A stretch of 64,000 bases of DNA, from NCBI GenBank assembly GCA_021792365.1, contig JAJYUT010000008.1, positions 186,001 through 250,000 of the forward strand. Reading direction: 5' to 3'. Both the position numbers and the translations under genes were made by a program. This stretch comes from Pseudomonadota bacterium (GTDB lineage Bacteria; Pseudomonadota; Alphaproteobacteria; Dongiales; Dongiaceae). Under the pieces are notes generated by a model. The model was not told where the DNA came from and did not search any database. It was given only the letters and a program-made list of their open reading frames with translations. This document shows positions 9,420-17,883 of the stretch, one piece after another. How positions within the stretch are numbered: position 1 is the first letter of the stretch; each line of letters opens with the position of its first letter.

Positions 9420-9802
9420 CCAGCAGAACCCGCTTGTGCCGGGCGTGTTGCGCTCAGAACAGAGCCTGGCACTAGAGCGGACACCATCATTCTCCAGATG
9501 GCGGCTACTCGCAGATATAGCGAACTCGTCTGCCCCGGTGAGCCGCCGACAGCCAAGTCCCCTGTGTGCGCTCTTGTGGCCTTAGTGCGCCAAGCTCAAG
9601 TGCTGCCCGCTGTGTCAGCGCTCGGAACGCGTGCGTTTTGACTGTACCGCTGATCCTCGGGAGTTCTCCTCGACAGACTTCAATGGCTGGATGATGGACG
9701 GAGACGTGCGGAGAGGCTTTGTGTGACATCCAAATCGACTTGGATTTCCGTCCAAGATCGGTGGCGTCGTTCTTCCTCCGGTCAAGCGGTTACCGGGGCT
9801 GC
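9420..9802. other. Gene-free stretch with a degenerate copy of the recurrent leader
   Basis: No convincing gene lies here. A 74-residue minus-strand reading frame (9505-9729) has no recognisable features. The right end (about 9675-9756) resembles, on the minus strand, the leader block found near 12.7, 26.3 and 26.65 kb. It includes alternating TCCAA/TTGGA half-sites at 9728-9756. Confidence 0.5.
9675..9756 (-). repeat. Recurrent leader block, degenerate copy E
   Basis: Read on the minus strand, the stretch begins with CTTGGACGGAAATCCAAG, continues with GATTTGGA, then contains CTCCGTCCATCA and ends near ATTGAAGTC. The same order (TTTTGGA, GAAAA, AAGGC, ATTT, then CTCCGTCCATCA and ATGAAG) is seen in the better copies at 12636-12734, 26242-26337 and 26593-26693. 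Here the ATG is damaged (ATTGAAG) and the block is shorter, about 70 rather than 100 bases. This was aligned by eye, and its function is unknown. Confidence 0.4.
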
Positions 9803-11410
9803 CTATCGCACCGAGAGCGGGTCTTGCTGCCCAGCGTGCATCTTTCCGTATCTGTGGAGCCCGATCTTGATGGCAATCAGCACGGGCGCGGCGAACACGA
9901 AGAGCAGGGCGACTGCATTGAAGGCGGTGTCGAAGGCGATCACGGTGGACTGGCCGATAACGGCCTTGCTCAACAAGCTCATGGCAGCTCGGCTGGCGGC
10001 GGCCGCCTCCATTCCCCGTGCGGCGAGCATGGCTGCTGACTCCGCCAGCCGTTCGCTGACGGCGGGAACGCCTGCCGTGACGTTGGCGCCGAGCACTGTC
10101 ACATTGCCCGCGATGTCGTGGTCAATCAGCGTCTGAAGCCAAGCAACTCCCATAAGCCCGCCAAGCTGGCGGCCCGCATTGAAGAGGCCTATGCCGGAGG
10201 CGAGGTTTCGGCTGTTGAGATTGCCGAAAGCGGTCAAGGTGAGCGATAGAAACAGGAAGCCAAGACCCAAGCCGCGCAACAGGATCGCTGCCATCATGTC
10301 GTCCTCGCCGCTTTCGCTGGTCGAGCCGGAGAGCATCCACATCGCAACCATGATCATCAGGATGCCAAAGGGGACGGTGGCGATCGGAGGAACGCCGCGG
10401 ATCTGAAAGAGATAGGCGGCGACGAGGAGCGCGGCGATGAAGACCGCACCACTGGGCAACAAGAGCTGGCCGGCCTCGGCGGGCGTGAACGCCAGGACCG
10501 ACACGGCAAAAGACGGAATCAGAAACGCACTTCCAAACAACGCGGCTCCGGCGACAAAACTGACGCAAAAGGCAAAAGAAAAGTCATCTGACCGGAATGC
10601 AGTGAAATCGAGCAGACCTTGCCCTCTGGCGATTGCCTGTCGGCCGAGAAATCCCACCAGGGATCCCGTGCCGATCACGGTCAGCCATCCGATGTGGGAC
10701 TCCTCGAACCAGTCCCATCGGCTGCCCTGAACGAACAGGTATGTGAAGCACGAAATCGCGACCGAGATCAGCGAAAAGCCGATCCAATCAAACGGACTTG
10801 GTATGGTCCTGGCGAGCGTCGGGCCGTCAGCGATCAGCAAGAGCCCAGCCGCGGTCATGGCCACCGGAACGATGCCGAAGAAGATCCATGTCCAGGACTG
10901 GCTATCGATCAGCCAGCCTTGGAGAGCTGGCGCGATCGTCGCAGGAGCGACGACCGACCCCACAGCGAACAGCGCCTGTAGGATCGGCTGAGGGGATCGC
11001 GCATAGGCAAGAAAGACGATCCCCTGGCCTGCGACCAGCAAAATCCCGCCGGAAGCGCCCTGTAGGATGCGGAGTACGACCAGCAGGTCCAGTTGCGCCG
11101 TGATGGTCGCAATGCCGCATGCCGCGCCCATGGCCAGAGTGGAGCCGATGAGCAGGCTGCGCGGATCGACACGGCTCATCAGCCAGGGGGCGGCCATAAA
11201 CGCAATAAGCTTCGAGGCGGTGTATCCGATGTCCAACCAGGCGAACTCGTCAGGCGTCGCATGGATATCGCCGGTGATATCGGCGCGACCTAGCGACAGG
11301 AGGGTTCCGGCGATCGCTTCCGTCAACGTGGCCAGCACAATGCCCGAAAAGAGCAGGCCCCCCATTACAGGCCCCTCACGGCTCGGCGTGACGGCTGGAT
11401 CCGCGATCAC
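9803..11410 (-). CDS. MFS drug-efflux transporter, DHA2 (EmrB-like, 14 membrane helices)
   Basis: A 535-residue, very hydrophobic protein. Its pattern fits the 14-helix DHA2 family: N-terminal helix pair with 'ATPDEFAWLDIGYTASKLIA' loop and repeated membrane segments to about residue 520. The start is GTG 11410, which overlaps the stop of the HlyD-type gene as GTGA, so the two are translationally coupled. Together with an outer-membrane channel, such pairs export hydrophobic drugs across both membranes; no TolC-like gene is seen nearby. The substrate is unknown. Confidence 0.9.
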   Translation of the reverse strand: MIADPAVTPSREGPVMGGLLFSGIVLATLTEAIAGTLLSLGRADITGDIHATPDEFAWLDIGYTASKLIAFMAAPWLMSRVDPRSLLIGSTLAMGAACGIATITAQLDLLVVLRILQGASGGILLVAGQGIVFLAYARSPQPILQALFAVGSVVAPATIAPALQGWLIDSQSWTWIFFGIVPVAMTAAGLLLIADGPTLARTIPSPFDWIGFSLISVAISCFTYLFVQGSRWDWFEESHIGWLTVIGTGSLVGFLGRQAIARGQGLLDFTAFRSDDFSFAFCVSFVAGAALFGSAFLIPSFAVSVLAFTPAEAGQLLLPSGAVFIAALLVAAYLFQIRGVPPIATVPFGILMIMVAMWMLSGSTSESGEDDMMAAILLRGLGLGFLFLSLTLTAFGNLNSRNLASGIGLFNAGRQLGGLMGVAWLQTLIDHDIAGNVTVLGANVTAGVPAVSERLAESAAMLAARGMEAAAASRAAMSLLSKAVIGQSTVIAFDTAFNAVALLFVFAAPVLIAIKIGLHRYGKMHAGQQDPLSVR

Positions 11411-12441
11411 GAGCCGCCTCCCAGGTCAATCTCGACGCGCGCTGATAGCCCGGGCACGATGCGGCCGGGCAGAGGATTTCTGGTAAACCGGATTTTCACC
11501 GGCACGCGTTGAACGACGCGAACGAAGTTGCCTGTCGCATTGTCCGTGGGAAGCATGCTGAAGGTGGACCCGCTTCCGGGAGCGAAGCTGTCCACCACGC
11601 CGTCAAGGGTCTCGCTTGAGTAGCCGTCCACGGTGATGCGGGCACGCTGACCGGGCCGGATATGTTGGATCTGGGTTTCCTTGAAGTTCGCCACCACCCA
11701 CACATCGTCGACAGGAACGATATCGAGCAAGGGGGTGCCCGTCGTGACAAACCGGCCGACGCGGACCTGCCGATTGCCGATAACGCCGTTGACCGGTGCG
11801 CGCACCACGGTGTCGTCAAGATCGATCCGGGCGAGATCGCGCACAGCTTGGGCATGCGCCACGGCTGCAATGGCGGCTTCGCGCTGCGCGGCGAGGACGG
11901 CGATGCGTTGCTGCTGGGCATCGCGTTTCGCCGCCGTCGCCGCGACGCCCGCTTCTGCCTTCGACAGCGCGGCGTCGCGTTCATCGACTTCCTCCTGGCC
12001 CACTGCGCTGCTGCGAACGAGCTTATGGCCCCGCTCGGATGATATTCTCGCGAGGTGCAACTGAGCCGCAGCCGCGCGGCATTCCGCTTCGGCCTGCCGA
12101 ACGAGGGCATGCTGAAGCAGGATTTCCGCGTCGACATTGGTGAGGCGAGCTTGCGCCGCTTCGACGTCGGCCACTGCTTGCGCGAGGTGCGCCCGATAGT
12201 CTCGGTCGTCTATCCGGAACAGGACCTCGCCCGCCCGGACGGTCTGGTTGTCCTCGACCTCCACCGCCGTGACGTAGCCTGCAACCTTCGCCGCGAGCGA
12301 GGTGACATCCCCGCGGATATAGGCGTTGTCGGTCGTGGTCTGATTGACTGTACGGGCATAGGTCCATCCTGCGGTCAGGACCACCACGGCACCAAGGCAT
12401 AGCAACGGGCCGATCAGCTTCTTCGTGATGAGTTGCACCAT
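11407..12441 (-). CDS. HlyD/EmrA family membrane fusion protein
   Basis: A 344-residue periplasmic adaptor anchored by one N-terminal membrane helix (about residues 9-30). A biotinyl-lipoyl-like half follows (AKVAGYVTAVEVEDNQTV, around 57-75). Next come a long alpha-helical hairpin rich in Ala, Gln and Arg, and a beta-barrel region with the second lipoyl half 'VRAPVNGVIGNRQVRVG'. I start it at ATG 12441, preceded by GGGAGG. The longer frame to 12648 would absorb the small upstream ORF. It works with the coupled MFS transporter. Confidence 0.92.
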   Translation of the reverse strand: MVQLITKKLIGPLLCLGAVVVLTAGWTYARTVNQTTTDNAYIRGDVTSLAAKVAGYVTAVEVEDNQTVRAGEVLFRIDDRDYRAHLAQAVADVEAAQARLTNVDAEILLQHALVRQAEAECRAAAAQLHLARISSERGHKLVRSSAVGQEEVDERDAALSKAEAGVAATAAKRDAQQQRIAVLAAQREAAIAAVAHAQAVRDLARIDLDDTVVRAPVNGVIGNRQVRVGRFVTTGTPLLDIVPVDDVWVVANFKETQIQHIRPGQRARITVDGYSSETLDGVVDSFAPGSGSTFSMLPTDNATGNFVRVVQRVPVKIRFTRNPLPGRIVPGLSARVEIDLGGGS

Positions 12442-12455
12442 GACGGACCTCCCGC

Positions 12456-12635
12456 CTACTGGAGCGTGCTGTTGGACAGACCATGTTTCTCGCGCCACTT
12501 GGGACCTGGGCCGCGCATGTAGTGGCGCTCGGGCCGATACGGGGCCGCCGCGTGCCTGTGCCAACGCTTGGCCAGGGTCCGAAACAGGTCCGACGAGACG
12601 CCGGATACTGCTGCTCCGATGACGATGCTCTTCAT
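12456..12635 (-). CDS. Small ORF (59 aa) leading the efflux operon, MKSIVIG start
   Basis: A 59-codon frame with a clear ribosome site (GGAGG six bases before ATG 12635). It ends 14 bases before the HlyD-type start, so it is probably co-transcribed. The first codons (MKSIVIG) match the start of the NmrA-like proteins at 19025 and 26241, but the rest (basic, with 'RPERHYMRGPGPKWREKHG') has no NAD(P)-binding body. It could be a real small protein, a translated leader, or the stump of a deleted gene. Confidence 0.45.
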   Translation of the reverse strand: MKSIVIGAAVSGVSSDLFRTLAKRWHRHAAAPYRPERHYMRGPGPKWREKHGLSNSTLQ

Positions 12636-12734
12636 GGTTCGCCTCCATTCCAGGTCAACGGGAGGAAGGTGGACCAGATCGAGCCGCAAGACTTTCAGGC
12701 GCCCCCGAAATGGCCTTGATTTTCTGTCCAAAAA
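12636..12734 (-). repeat. Recurrent leader block, copy D
   Basis: On the minus strand the block runs from TTTTTGGACAGAAAATCAAG (near 12734) through GGCCATTTCGGGGG and GAAAGTCTTG. It ends with GGTCCACC, CTCCCGTTGACC and GGAATGGAGG just before ATG 12635. The order and spacing match copies B (26242-26337) and C (26593-26693). It may hold a promoter and operator shared by these genes, or be a dispersed repeat. Confidence 0.55.
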
Positions 12735-13171
12735 CGCTCCGCAAGCGTGCCGGGGATCATTTGGCAATGAGGTCGCCCCGGCGGGTTTCCCGCAGCCGAC
12801 ATCAGGGCGACGGTTTGCCGACGAGCTCGGAGGCTTGCCGCGTCATTGGAAAAGGTAAAGAAAGGCCGGCGATGGGGGGTCGCCGGCCTTGCCCTGCGCA
12901 CGTAGACCATGAGGGGGAGCATGGTCAGGTCACCGGCCCTTGGGGAAGGGAACGCGATCCGAGGCATGAGCGGATCTCGGTGAGCTTTGCGCAGTACTTA
13001 CGTTCGATCTCCGTCGCCCGACGCCGGCGTCGGCTCTGCCAGCGGGACTAGTCCGCCGAGCGATGAGACGAGGGGAGCGCCGACTGAACAAACCATCCAC
13101 GAACAATGGAGGCGCCGCCGCCTCGCACTGCTGGCGTCTGCAAACCAAATCGATGATTTGAACGTGGCGCA
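12642..13171. other. Gene-free stretch between the efflux operon and the NDH-2 gene
   Basis: About 530 bases without a supported gene. It holds leader copy D (to 12734), a strong hairpin (12862-12890) acting as a probable minus-strand terminator, and a perfect inverted repeat CAAATC-GAT-GATTTG at 13146-13160. A 12-base palindrome CATAGATCTATG (13173-13184) overlaps the end of the next gene. Short frames on both strands here look like chance frames. Confidence 0.6.
12862..12890 (-). terminator. Rho-independent terminator (minus strand)
   Basis: An 11-base perfect stem, AAGGCCGGCGA (12862-12872) and TCGCCGGCCTT (12880-12890), with a 7-base loop. Read on the minus strand it is followed by TCTTTACCTTTTCC, a T-rich tail. 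It would stop transcripts coming from the NDH-2 gene about 280 bases upstream and insulate the efflux operon. Confidence 0.7.
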
Positions 13172-14383
13172 TCATAGATCTATGACCCGTTCCGGGTCGG
13201 CCGAAGAGAGCGCTGCGGCGCGCTCGGCGCGCGGTGGATAGATCCAAACGGTGTTGATCTCCCTTTTGAGAGCCTTCGCCTTGCTGCCGACCAGCTCCAC
13301 CTTCCGGTCCCAGCCGCGTGTGAACAGCGCGCCGGCTTCCCCCAGGTCCAGGCACGTCACGTAGACCTTCTGGTGATAGGGCCGCATCGGCAAGCCAAGC
13401 AGTTCGGCTGCCGCATTGTGGCCGGCGAAGGCGCCGAGCCGCGCGGCATGCTGACCTGACATCAAGGCATAGTTGCCGAGGTCGTCGCATGCAGCCTTGG
13501 CGGCATCGCCGGTCGCAAAGACGCCGTAGACGTCCGGCACCCGCAGGTGGCGATCGACCAGCAATCGCCCAACATCGTCGCGCTCTCCCGGGATCTGCGC
13601 GGTCACTGGCGCGGCGCGCAGACCAGCTGCCCAGATCACGGTCGCGCTGTCGATGTGTTCGCCGTCGGAGAGTGTCGCCCCCGTGGCGTCCAGCGCGGCC
13701 ACGCCGACGCCGATGCGGGTTTCTATCCGGGCGTCGCGCAATGCCATCTCGATGACGGCGCGCGGCTCGGCGCCCATGCCGGGCGAAATCGCCTTGCCGC
13801 GCTCGACAAGGACGACCCGGATTTCGGCACCTTGCCCGAGAATGCCGCGCAGGCGCGCCGGCATTTCCGTCGCCACCTCGATGCCGGTCAAGCCGCCACC
13901 GACGACAACCACAGTGTTGCGCGCGCTGGACTCGGCCCGGTCCGCCAAGTCGTGGAGATGTCGATCGAGCGCGATCGCCTCTTCGAGTTGATCGACGCTG
14001 AATCCATGCTCGGCCAGGCCCGGAACATTGGGCCGAAACAGGCGGCTACCAGTCGCGAGAACCAATCGATCATACGTCAATGTCCGGCGGTTGCCGGCAT
14101 TGCCCGCAATCTCCACTGACCGGCCACGCGTGTCGATCGTCTCCACCGTACCCTGGACATAGTCTACATCGATCGCCCTGAGGACGTCGTCGAGCGGTGC
14201 CGTCAGCGTTTCCGGGTTGGGTTCGTACAGGCGGGGCCGGACAACCAGCCTCGGCTCTGGAGCCACCATGGCGATCTCGAGCTCTTCGGTCGAGGAGCCA
14301 TCCAAGTCGCGCAGGCGAGCCGCGGATAGCGCCGCGTACATGCCGGCAAATCCCGCGCCGATGATGACGAGCCGCTGTGCCAT
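13172..14383 (-). CDS. NAD(P)/FAD-dependent oxidoreductase, NDH-2-like
   Basis: A 403-residue pyridine-nucleotide-disulphide-type flavoprotein. An N-terminal FAD-binding Rossmann motif G-A-G-F-A-G-M lies at about residues 8-14. A second NAD(P)H-binding motif (VVVVGGGLTGIEVATEMPA) lies near residue 155-175. The ATG-D segment 'VFATGDAAKA' near residue 290 contacts flavin. The length and C-terminal layout fit type II NADH dehydrogenases and related quinone reductases without the redox-active CxxC. I start it at ATG 14383 (GGAG upstream); the longer frame to 14509 adds no conserved sequence. The quinone or other acceptor is not known. Confidence 0.88.
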   Translation of the reverse strand: MAQRLVIIGAGFAGMYAALSAARLRDLDGSSTEELEIAMVAPEPRLVVRPRLYEPNPETLTAPLDDVLRAIDVDYVQGTVETIDTRGRSVEIAGNAGNRRTLTYDRLVLATGSRLFRPNVPGLAEHGFSVDQLEEAIALDRHLHDLADRAESSARNTVVVVGGGLTGIEVATEMPARLRGILGQGAEIRVVLVERGKAISPGMGAEPRAVIEMALRDARIETRIGVGVAALDATGATLSDGEHIDSATVIWAAGLRAAPVTAQIPGERDDVGRLLVDRHLRVPDVYGVFATGDAAKAACDDLGNYALMSGQHAARLGAFAGHNAAAELLGLPMRPYHQKVYVTCLDLGEAGALFTRGWDRKVELVGSKAKALKREINTVWIYPPRAERAAALSSADPERVIDL

Positions 14384-14581
14384 GCTTGCTTCTCCGTTGC
14401 TTGCTCGGGGAAACTGATGGAAGTATGGCAGGCTCGGACACGGCGACGATACTGTATGCGCGGATAGGTTCGGATCGCCAAACGCTAGGGGAAGGCTAGG
14501 CTTGGGCATGGTGCTGTCGTCAGAAGGACCAGCCGGCTGAGGACTCGCTGCGGGATCAACTTGGGCAGCGTTGCCAAGCCG

Positions 14582-16669
14582 TCAAGGATGCGTTCCCGGC
14601 AATCCCAACTCCTTGCGCGCCGACACGAGTTCTGGCACGGGCTGATGATGTGTCTGGCTCGTCGCCAGCGGAAGCGTGAAGGCGACGGTCGCCCCACGGG
14701 TCTCATTGTTGGCCGCCCAGATGCGGCCTCCATGCGACTCGATGATGGACCGGCAGATGGCGAGCCCCATGCCCATCCCGTGCGGCTTGCTCGTGAAGAA
14801 AGGTTCAAAGACGCGCTCGGCGTCCTTGAAGCCAGCTCCGGAATCGCAAACCTCGACGCGGATCGTGTTCGGGCCGTCACGGCATGAGCGGATCTGGAGC
14901 ACGCACGCGCCATTGGACACGGCGTCCATCGTCTCAACCCCGTTCCGGATAAGATTAACAAGCACCTGCTGCACCTGGACCCGATCAATCGCGGCAGACG
15001 GCAGGTCCGGCTCGAGGCTTGTCTCGATACGGATGTTTGGTGCCGTGATCTTGTCAGCCATCAGACGGCAGACCTCGGCGATCAGACGGTTGACGTCCTC
15101 GGACGACCTTGCGTCCGGTGCGTGACGGAACAATGCGCGGATGCGGCTGACGACATCCGCGGCCGAGTTGGCATCGCGGGTGATACGCTCGGCCGTGATC
15201 TTCGCACGCTCGATGTTGGGAGGCTCGGTGGACAGCCAGCGGCGGCATGCCTGCGAATTGGCCACGATCGCGGCCAGCGGCTGGTTCACCTCGTGCGCGA
15301 TGGAAGCGGAAAGCTCGGCCAGGCTTAAGGCCTGGGTCGCCTGCGCAAGCCGATCGGAGGCGCGCCGCAATGCTTCTTCCGCACGCACCTGATCGTCGAG
15401 GTCGAAGCAGACGCCGTTCCACTGCACGATCGCATTCTCGCTGCTGCGCATCGCGGCTGCGCGTGTTTCAACCCACCGGTACTGCCCATCGAAGCGCCGT
15501 AAACGGTGTTTCAGGGCATAAGGTTCGCCAGTGGCCAAAGATCGGGCGTATAGCGTTTTGACCCTGTCCAGATCGTCCGGATGAATGACGGCGTTCAGGA
15601 CGCTGGATAGCCGCGGAACGTCGTCGACATCCTTGTCCGCCACGCCGAAACCAATGAAATCACGGAACTGCTGGCTGAAATAGATGGGCGTGCCGTCCGG
15701 GGCGGTGCACCAGATGTGCATGGGAAGCGTCTCGACAAGTTCTCGCAGCGAGCGCTCGCTCTGGCGCAGCGTCAGCAGCGCGAGCTGGTGCTGCCGGGAT
15801 ATGGCCGCGACCACGAGCGCCGAAAACGCCGAGATGGCGAGGAAAAGCTGCAGCATGATCTGCTTGTACCGCTGGGACTCGGGATCGCCGGCAAATTGGC
15901 TGGCGCCGGATATCGTGAATATCGCCGTGATCAGAGCGAGGAGAGTCAGCGCGACGGCGGCGCCCTTGAATTCGAAGCGCACCGCGGCCCAGAGGAGAGG
16001 CGGCATGATGATGTAGGCGAAGGGCAGGTAGCCGCTCAAGGAAAGGGCGGCAACACCTAGAAAGATCAGGCCGAGGACGCTGGCTTCCATCCATCGCCCT
16101 GACCAGAGCTGGGCCTTGGTGCGCCAACTCTGGAACACGACCACGGCGAGCGGCGCCACGATCAACACCCCGGTGGCGTCTCCTATCCAGAATAGAGGCC
16201 ACGCGCCCGCGAAGGTTTGCGATTGCATCCCAAATCCCGCAACTGTCGCGGCCCCAACCGTCGCGCTGAAGACCGGAGCGATGCCGGCGCCAAGCACGAC
16301 AAACGCAAGGACTTCCCGCAAAGTCTCCAACCGGACCGGGCGCCCGCACGCCCGGGTGACGAGCCATGCGCCGACCACCGCCTCGAGAGCGTTTCCGCCA
16401 AAGATCAGGAAGGCCGCAGGCAGCGGACTGTGAAACCACACGAAATTGGCGAAGATTTCAGCCAGACAACCCGCCAACACCCACCAAGCCCAGCTTTGCC
16501 TGGGAGCGAGGACGAGCGTCGCGATGAAAAGTCCGCTCGGTGGCCAGATGGAAATACCTGTTCCGGGCACGATTGCGAGCAACTGAGCGAACCCGCAGCC
16601 CAGCACATAGGCCGCCATGAAAAGGCCCAGGTGCAGGAACGGAGGTCGGTGCGACCAAAGCGATCTCAT
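14582..16669 (-). CDS. MASE1-PAS hybrid-less sensor histidine kinase
   Basis: A 695-residue membrane sensor kinase. The first 290 residues hold eight or so membrane helices of MASE1 type ('GTGISIWPPSGLFIATLVLAP' region and 'WIGDATGVLIVAPL'). A PAS domain follows (about 305-430), with the family segment 'WNGVCFDLDDQ'. A HisKA helix carries phospho-acceptor His459 in SIAHEVNQPLAA, and the HATPase domain has N-box, G1 (DSGAGF) and G2 (GMGMGLAI). A ribosome site AGGAG precedes ATG 16669. It lies 138 bases downstream of three response-regulator genes on the same strand, so it is probably their partner. The stimulus is unknown. Confidence 0.92.
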   Translation of the reverse strand: MRSLWSHRPPFLHLGLFMAAYVLGCGFAQLLAIVPGTGISIWPPSGLFIATLVLAPRQSWAWWVLAGCLAEIFANFVWFHSPLPAAFLIFGGNALEAVVGAWLVTRACGRPVRLETLREVLAFVVLGAGIAPVFSATVGAATVAGFGMQSQTFAGAWPLFWIGDATGVLIVAPLAVVVFQSWRTKAQLWSGRWMEASVLGLIFLGVAALSLSGYLPFAYIIMPPLLWAAVRFEFKGAAVALTLLALITAIFTISGASQFAGDPESQRYKQIMLQLFLAISAFSALVVAAISRQHQLALLTLRQSERSLRELVETLPMHIWCTAPDGTPIYFSQQFRDFIGFGVADKDVDDVPRLSSVLNAVIHPDDLDRVKTLYARSLATGEPYALKHRLRRFDGQYRWVETRAAAMRSSENAIVQWNGVCFDLDDQVRAEEALRRASDRLAQATQALSLAELSASIAHEVNQPLAAIVANSQACRRWLSTEPPNIERAKITAERITRDANSAADVVSRIRALFRHAPDARSSEDVNRLIAEVCRLMADKITAPNIRIETSLEPDLPSAAIDRVQVQQVLVNLIRNGVETMDAVSNGACVLQIRSCRDGPNTIRVEVCDSGAGFKDAERVFEPFFTSKPHGMGMGLAICRSIIESHGGRIWAANNETRGATVAFTLPLATSQTHHQPVPELVSARKELGLPGTHP

Positions 16670-16807
16670 CGGCTGCTCCTACCGAACAAGGAATGCCCTG
16701 GGGGAGAACTCGATGTCTGGGCGGGCAAAGTCCCCCTGATCCGCCATGGCCCAGCCCACTGATGTGCCGTTACACGCCCTATGACCAGGGGCGCTGACTG
16801 GTCGAAC

Positions 16808-17500
16808 CTAGGCGTTCACCCTCTCATGCACTTCGGCCGGCAGCGCCTCCCAGACCCGAACGAGTTCGCCGACGGAAGCGACCTGCATCTTGCGCATGAC
16901 GTTGCTGCGGTGCAGCTTGACGGTGATCTCCTTGATGCCGAGGTCGAACGCAATCTGCTTGTTCTGGCGCCCTACCGCGACTTCTCGCAGCACCTGGCGT
17001 TCGCGCGGAGTAAGAAGGGCGAGTCTGCTCAGATGATCCCTCAAAGCCCGCGAGTGCACTCGCTGCTTGATGTCGCGCTCGATGCCGGCGGCGATCGCGT
17101 CGAGGAGCGTCTGGTCACGCACCGGCTTGGTGAGGAAGTCGACCGCCCCGGCCTTCATCGCCTGCACCGACATCGGGATGTCGCCATGGGCCGTGAGAAA
17201 GACGATCGGCTTGGCGTCGCCGCTTTCTGCCAGCTTCCGTTGGAGATCAAGGCCACTCACGCCCGGCATCCGCACGTCAACGACGAGGCAGCCTGGCCGA
17301 TCCGGAAGCTCGGCCTCGAGCAGGTCGCGGGTGGAGGCGAAGCCGATCGCGTCGAGGCCGGCCGACAGCAAGAGTTCCTGCAGCGCCTCGCGCAGGCCGT
17401 CATCGTCATCCACCAGGACGACCAGCGGGCGATCTGCTTCAACCCGATTGCCCGCTGATTGGGATTGGTTGAGTACCCTGTACTGATAGCTCGCGCTCAT
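16808..17500 (-). CDS. Response regulator, FixJ/NarL type with LuxR-like HTH (RR3)
   Basis: A 230-residue regulator. The receiver domain (about 25-140) has acidic pocket DDDD at 31-34, phospho-acceptor Asp75 in LVVDVRMPG, and Lys125 in FLTKP. A LuxR-type HTH (about 160-225) has 'LTPRERQVLREVAVGRQNKQ' and the recognition helix region 'LGIKEITVKLHRSNVMRKM'. ATG 17500 overlaps the upstream regulator stop as ATGA and has AAAGGAG before it, so the longer frame to 17722 is rejected. It would activate transcription when phosphorylated. Confidence 0.93.
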   Translation of the reverse strand: MSASYQYRVLNQSQSAGNRVEADRPLVVLVDDDDGLREALQELLLSAGLDAIGFASTRDLLEAELPDRPGCLVVDVRMPGVSGLDLQRKLAESGDAKPIVFLTAHGDIPMSVQAMKAGAVDFLTKPVRDQTLLDAIAAGIERDIKQRVHSRALRDHLSRLALLTPRERQVLREVAVGRQNKQIAFDLGIKEITVKLHRSNVMRKMQVASVGELVRVWEALPAEVHERVNA

Positions 17501-17883
17501 GATGGGGTCTCCTTTCCATTTAGAGCGTCGCCGATCGCCGCGAGCAATGCCTGCCCGTCGAAAGGCTTGCGGAAGAACCGGTTGTTCTTCGCTTGCGGCA
17601 ACTCCGTGATCTCGTGGCGGCCGGTGATCAGGATGACCGGCAGATCGGGGCGTCTCTCGCTCATCACGCGCTCCAGCTCGAATCCGTCCATCCCAGGCAT
17701 GCCGATGTCCGTAATCAGGCAATCGATCTCCGAAAGGGCCTTGCTGGCGAGCAGCGTCCGGGCCGACGAGAATGTGCGCGCGGCATGGCCTGCCGACTCG
17801 AGCAGCTCCTCCAGCGATTCGAGCACCCGCGGGTCATCATCGACGACTGCCACCACGGACTTGGTGTTCTTGGGCATGTTCAC
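17497..17883 (-). CDS. Single-domain response regulator (RR2, CheY-like)
   Basis: A 128-residue receiver domain with no output domain: acidic residues DDD at 15-17, Asp59 in LITDIGMPGMDG, and Lys106 in FRKPF. The start is GTG 17883, which overlaps the upstream stop as GTGA; AGGAAG lies just before it. As a stand-alone receiver it may act as a phosphate sink, phospho-relay intermediate or protein-protein switch between the kinase and the two DNA-binding regulators. That role is inferred from its position in the middle of the three. Confidence 0.92.
   Translation of the reverse strand: MNMPKNTKSVVAVVDDDPRVLESLEELLESAGHAARTFSSARTLLASKALSEIDCLITDIGMPGMDGFELERVMSERRPDLPVILITGRHEITELPQAKNNRFFRKPFDGQALLAAIGDALNGKETPS

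Noticed and set aside
9505-9729. 74-codon minus-strand frame starting inside leader copy E
   Set aside because: No ribosome site, no domain and Arg/Ala-rich chance composition; its ATG is part of the repeat core.
12930-13490. 186-codon minus-strand frame overlapping the NDH-2 gene
   Set aside because: It shadows the 3' part of the flavoprotein gene in another frame and has no domain.
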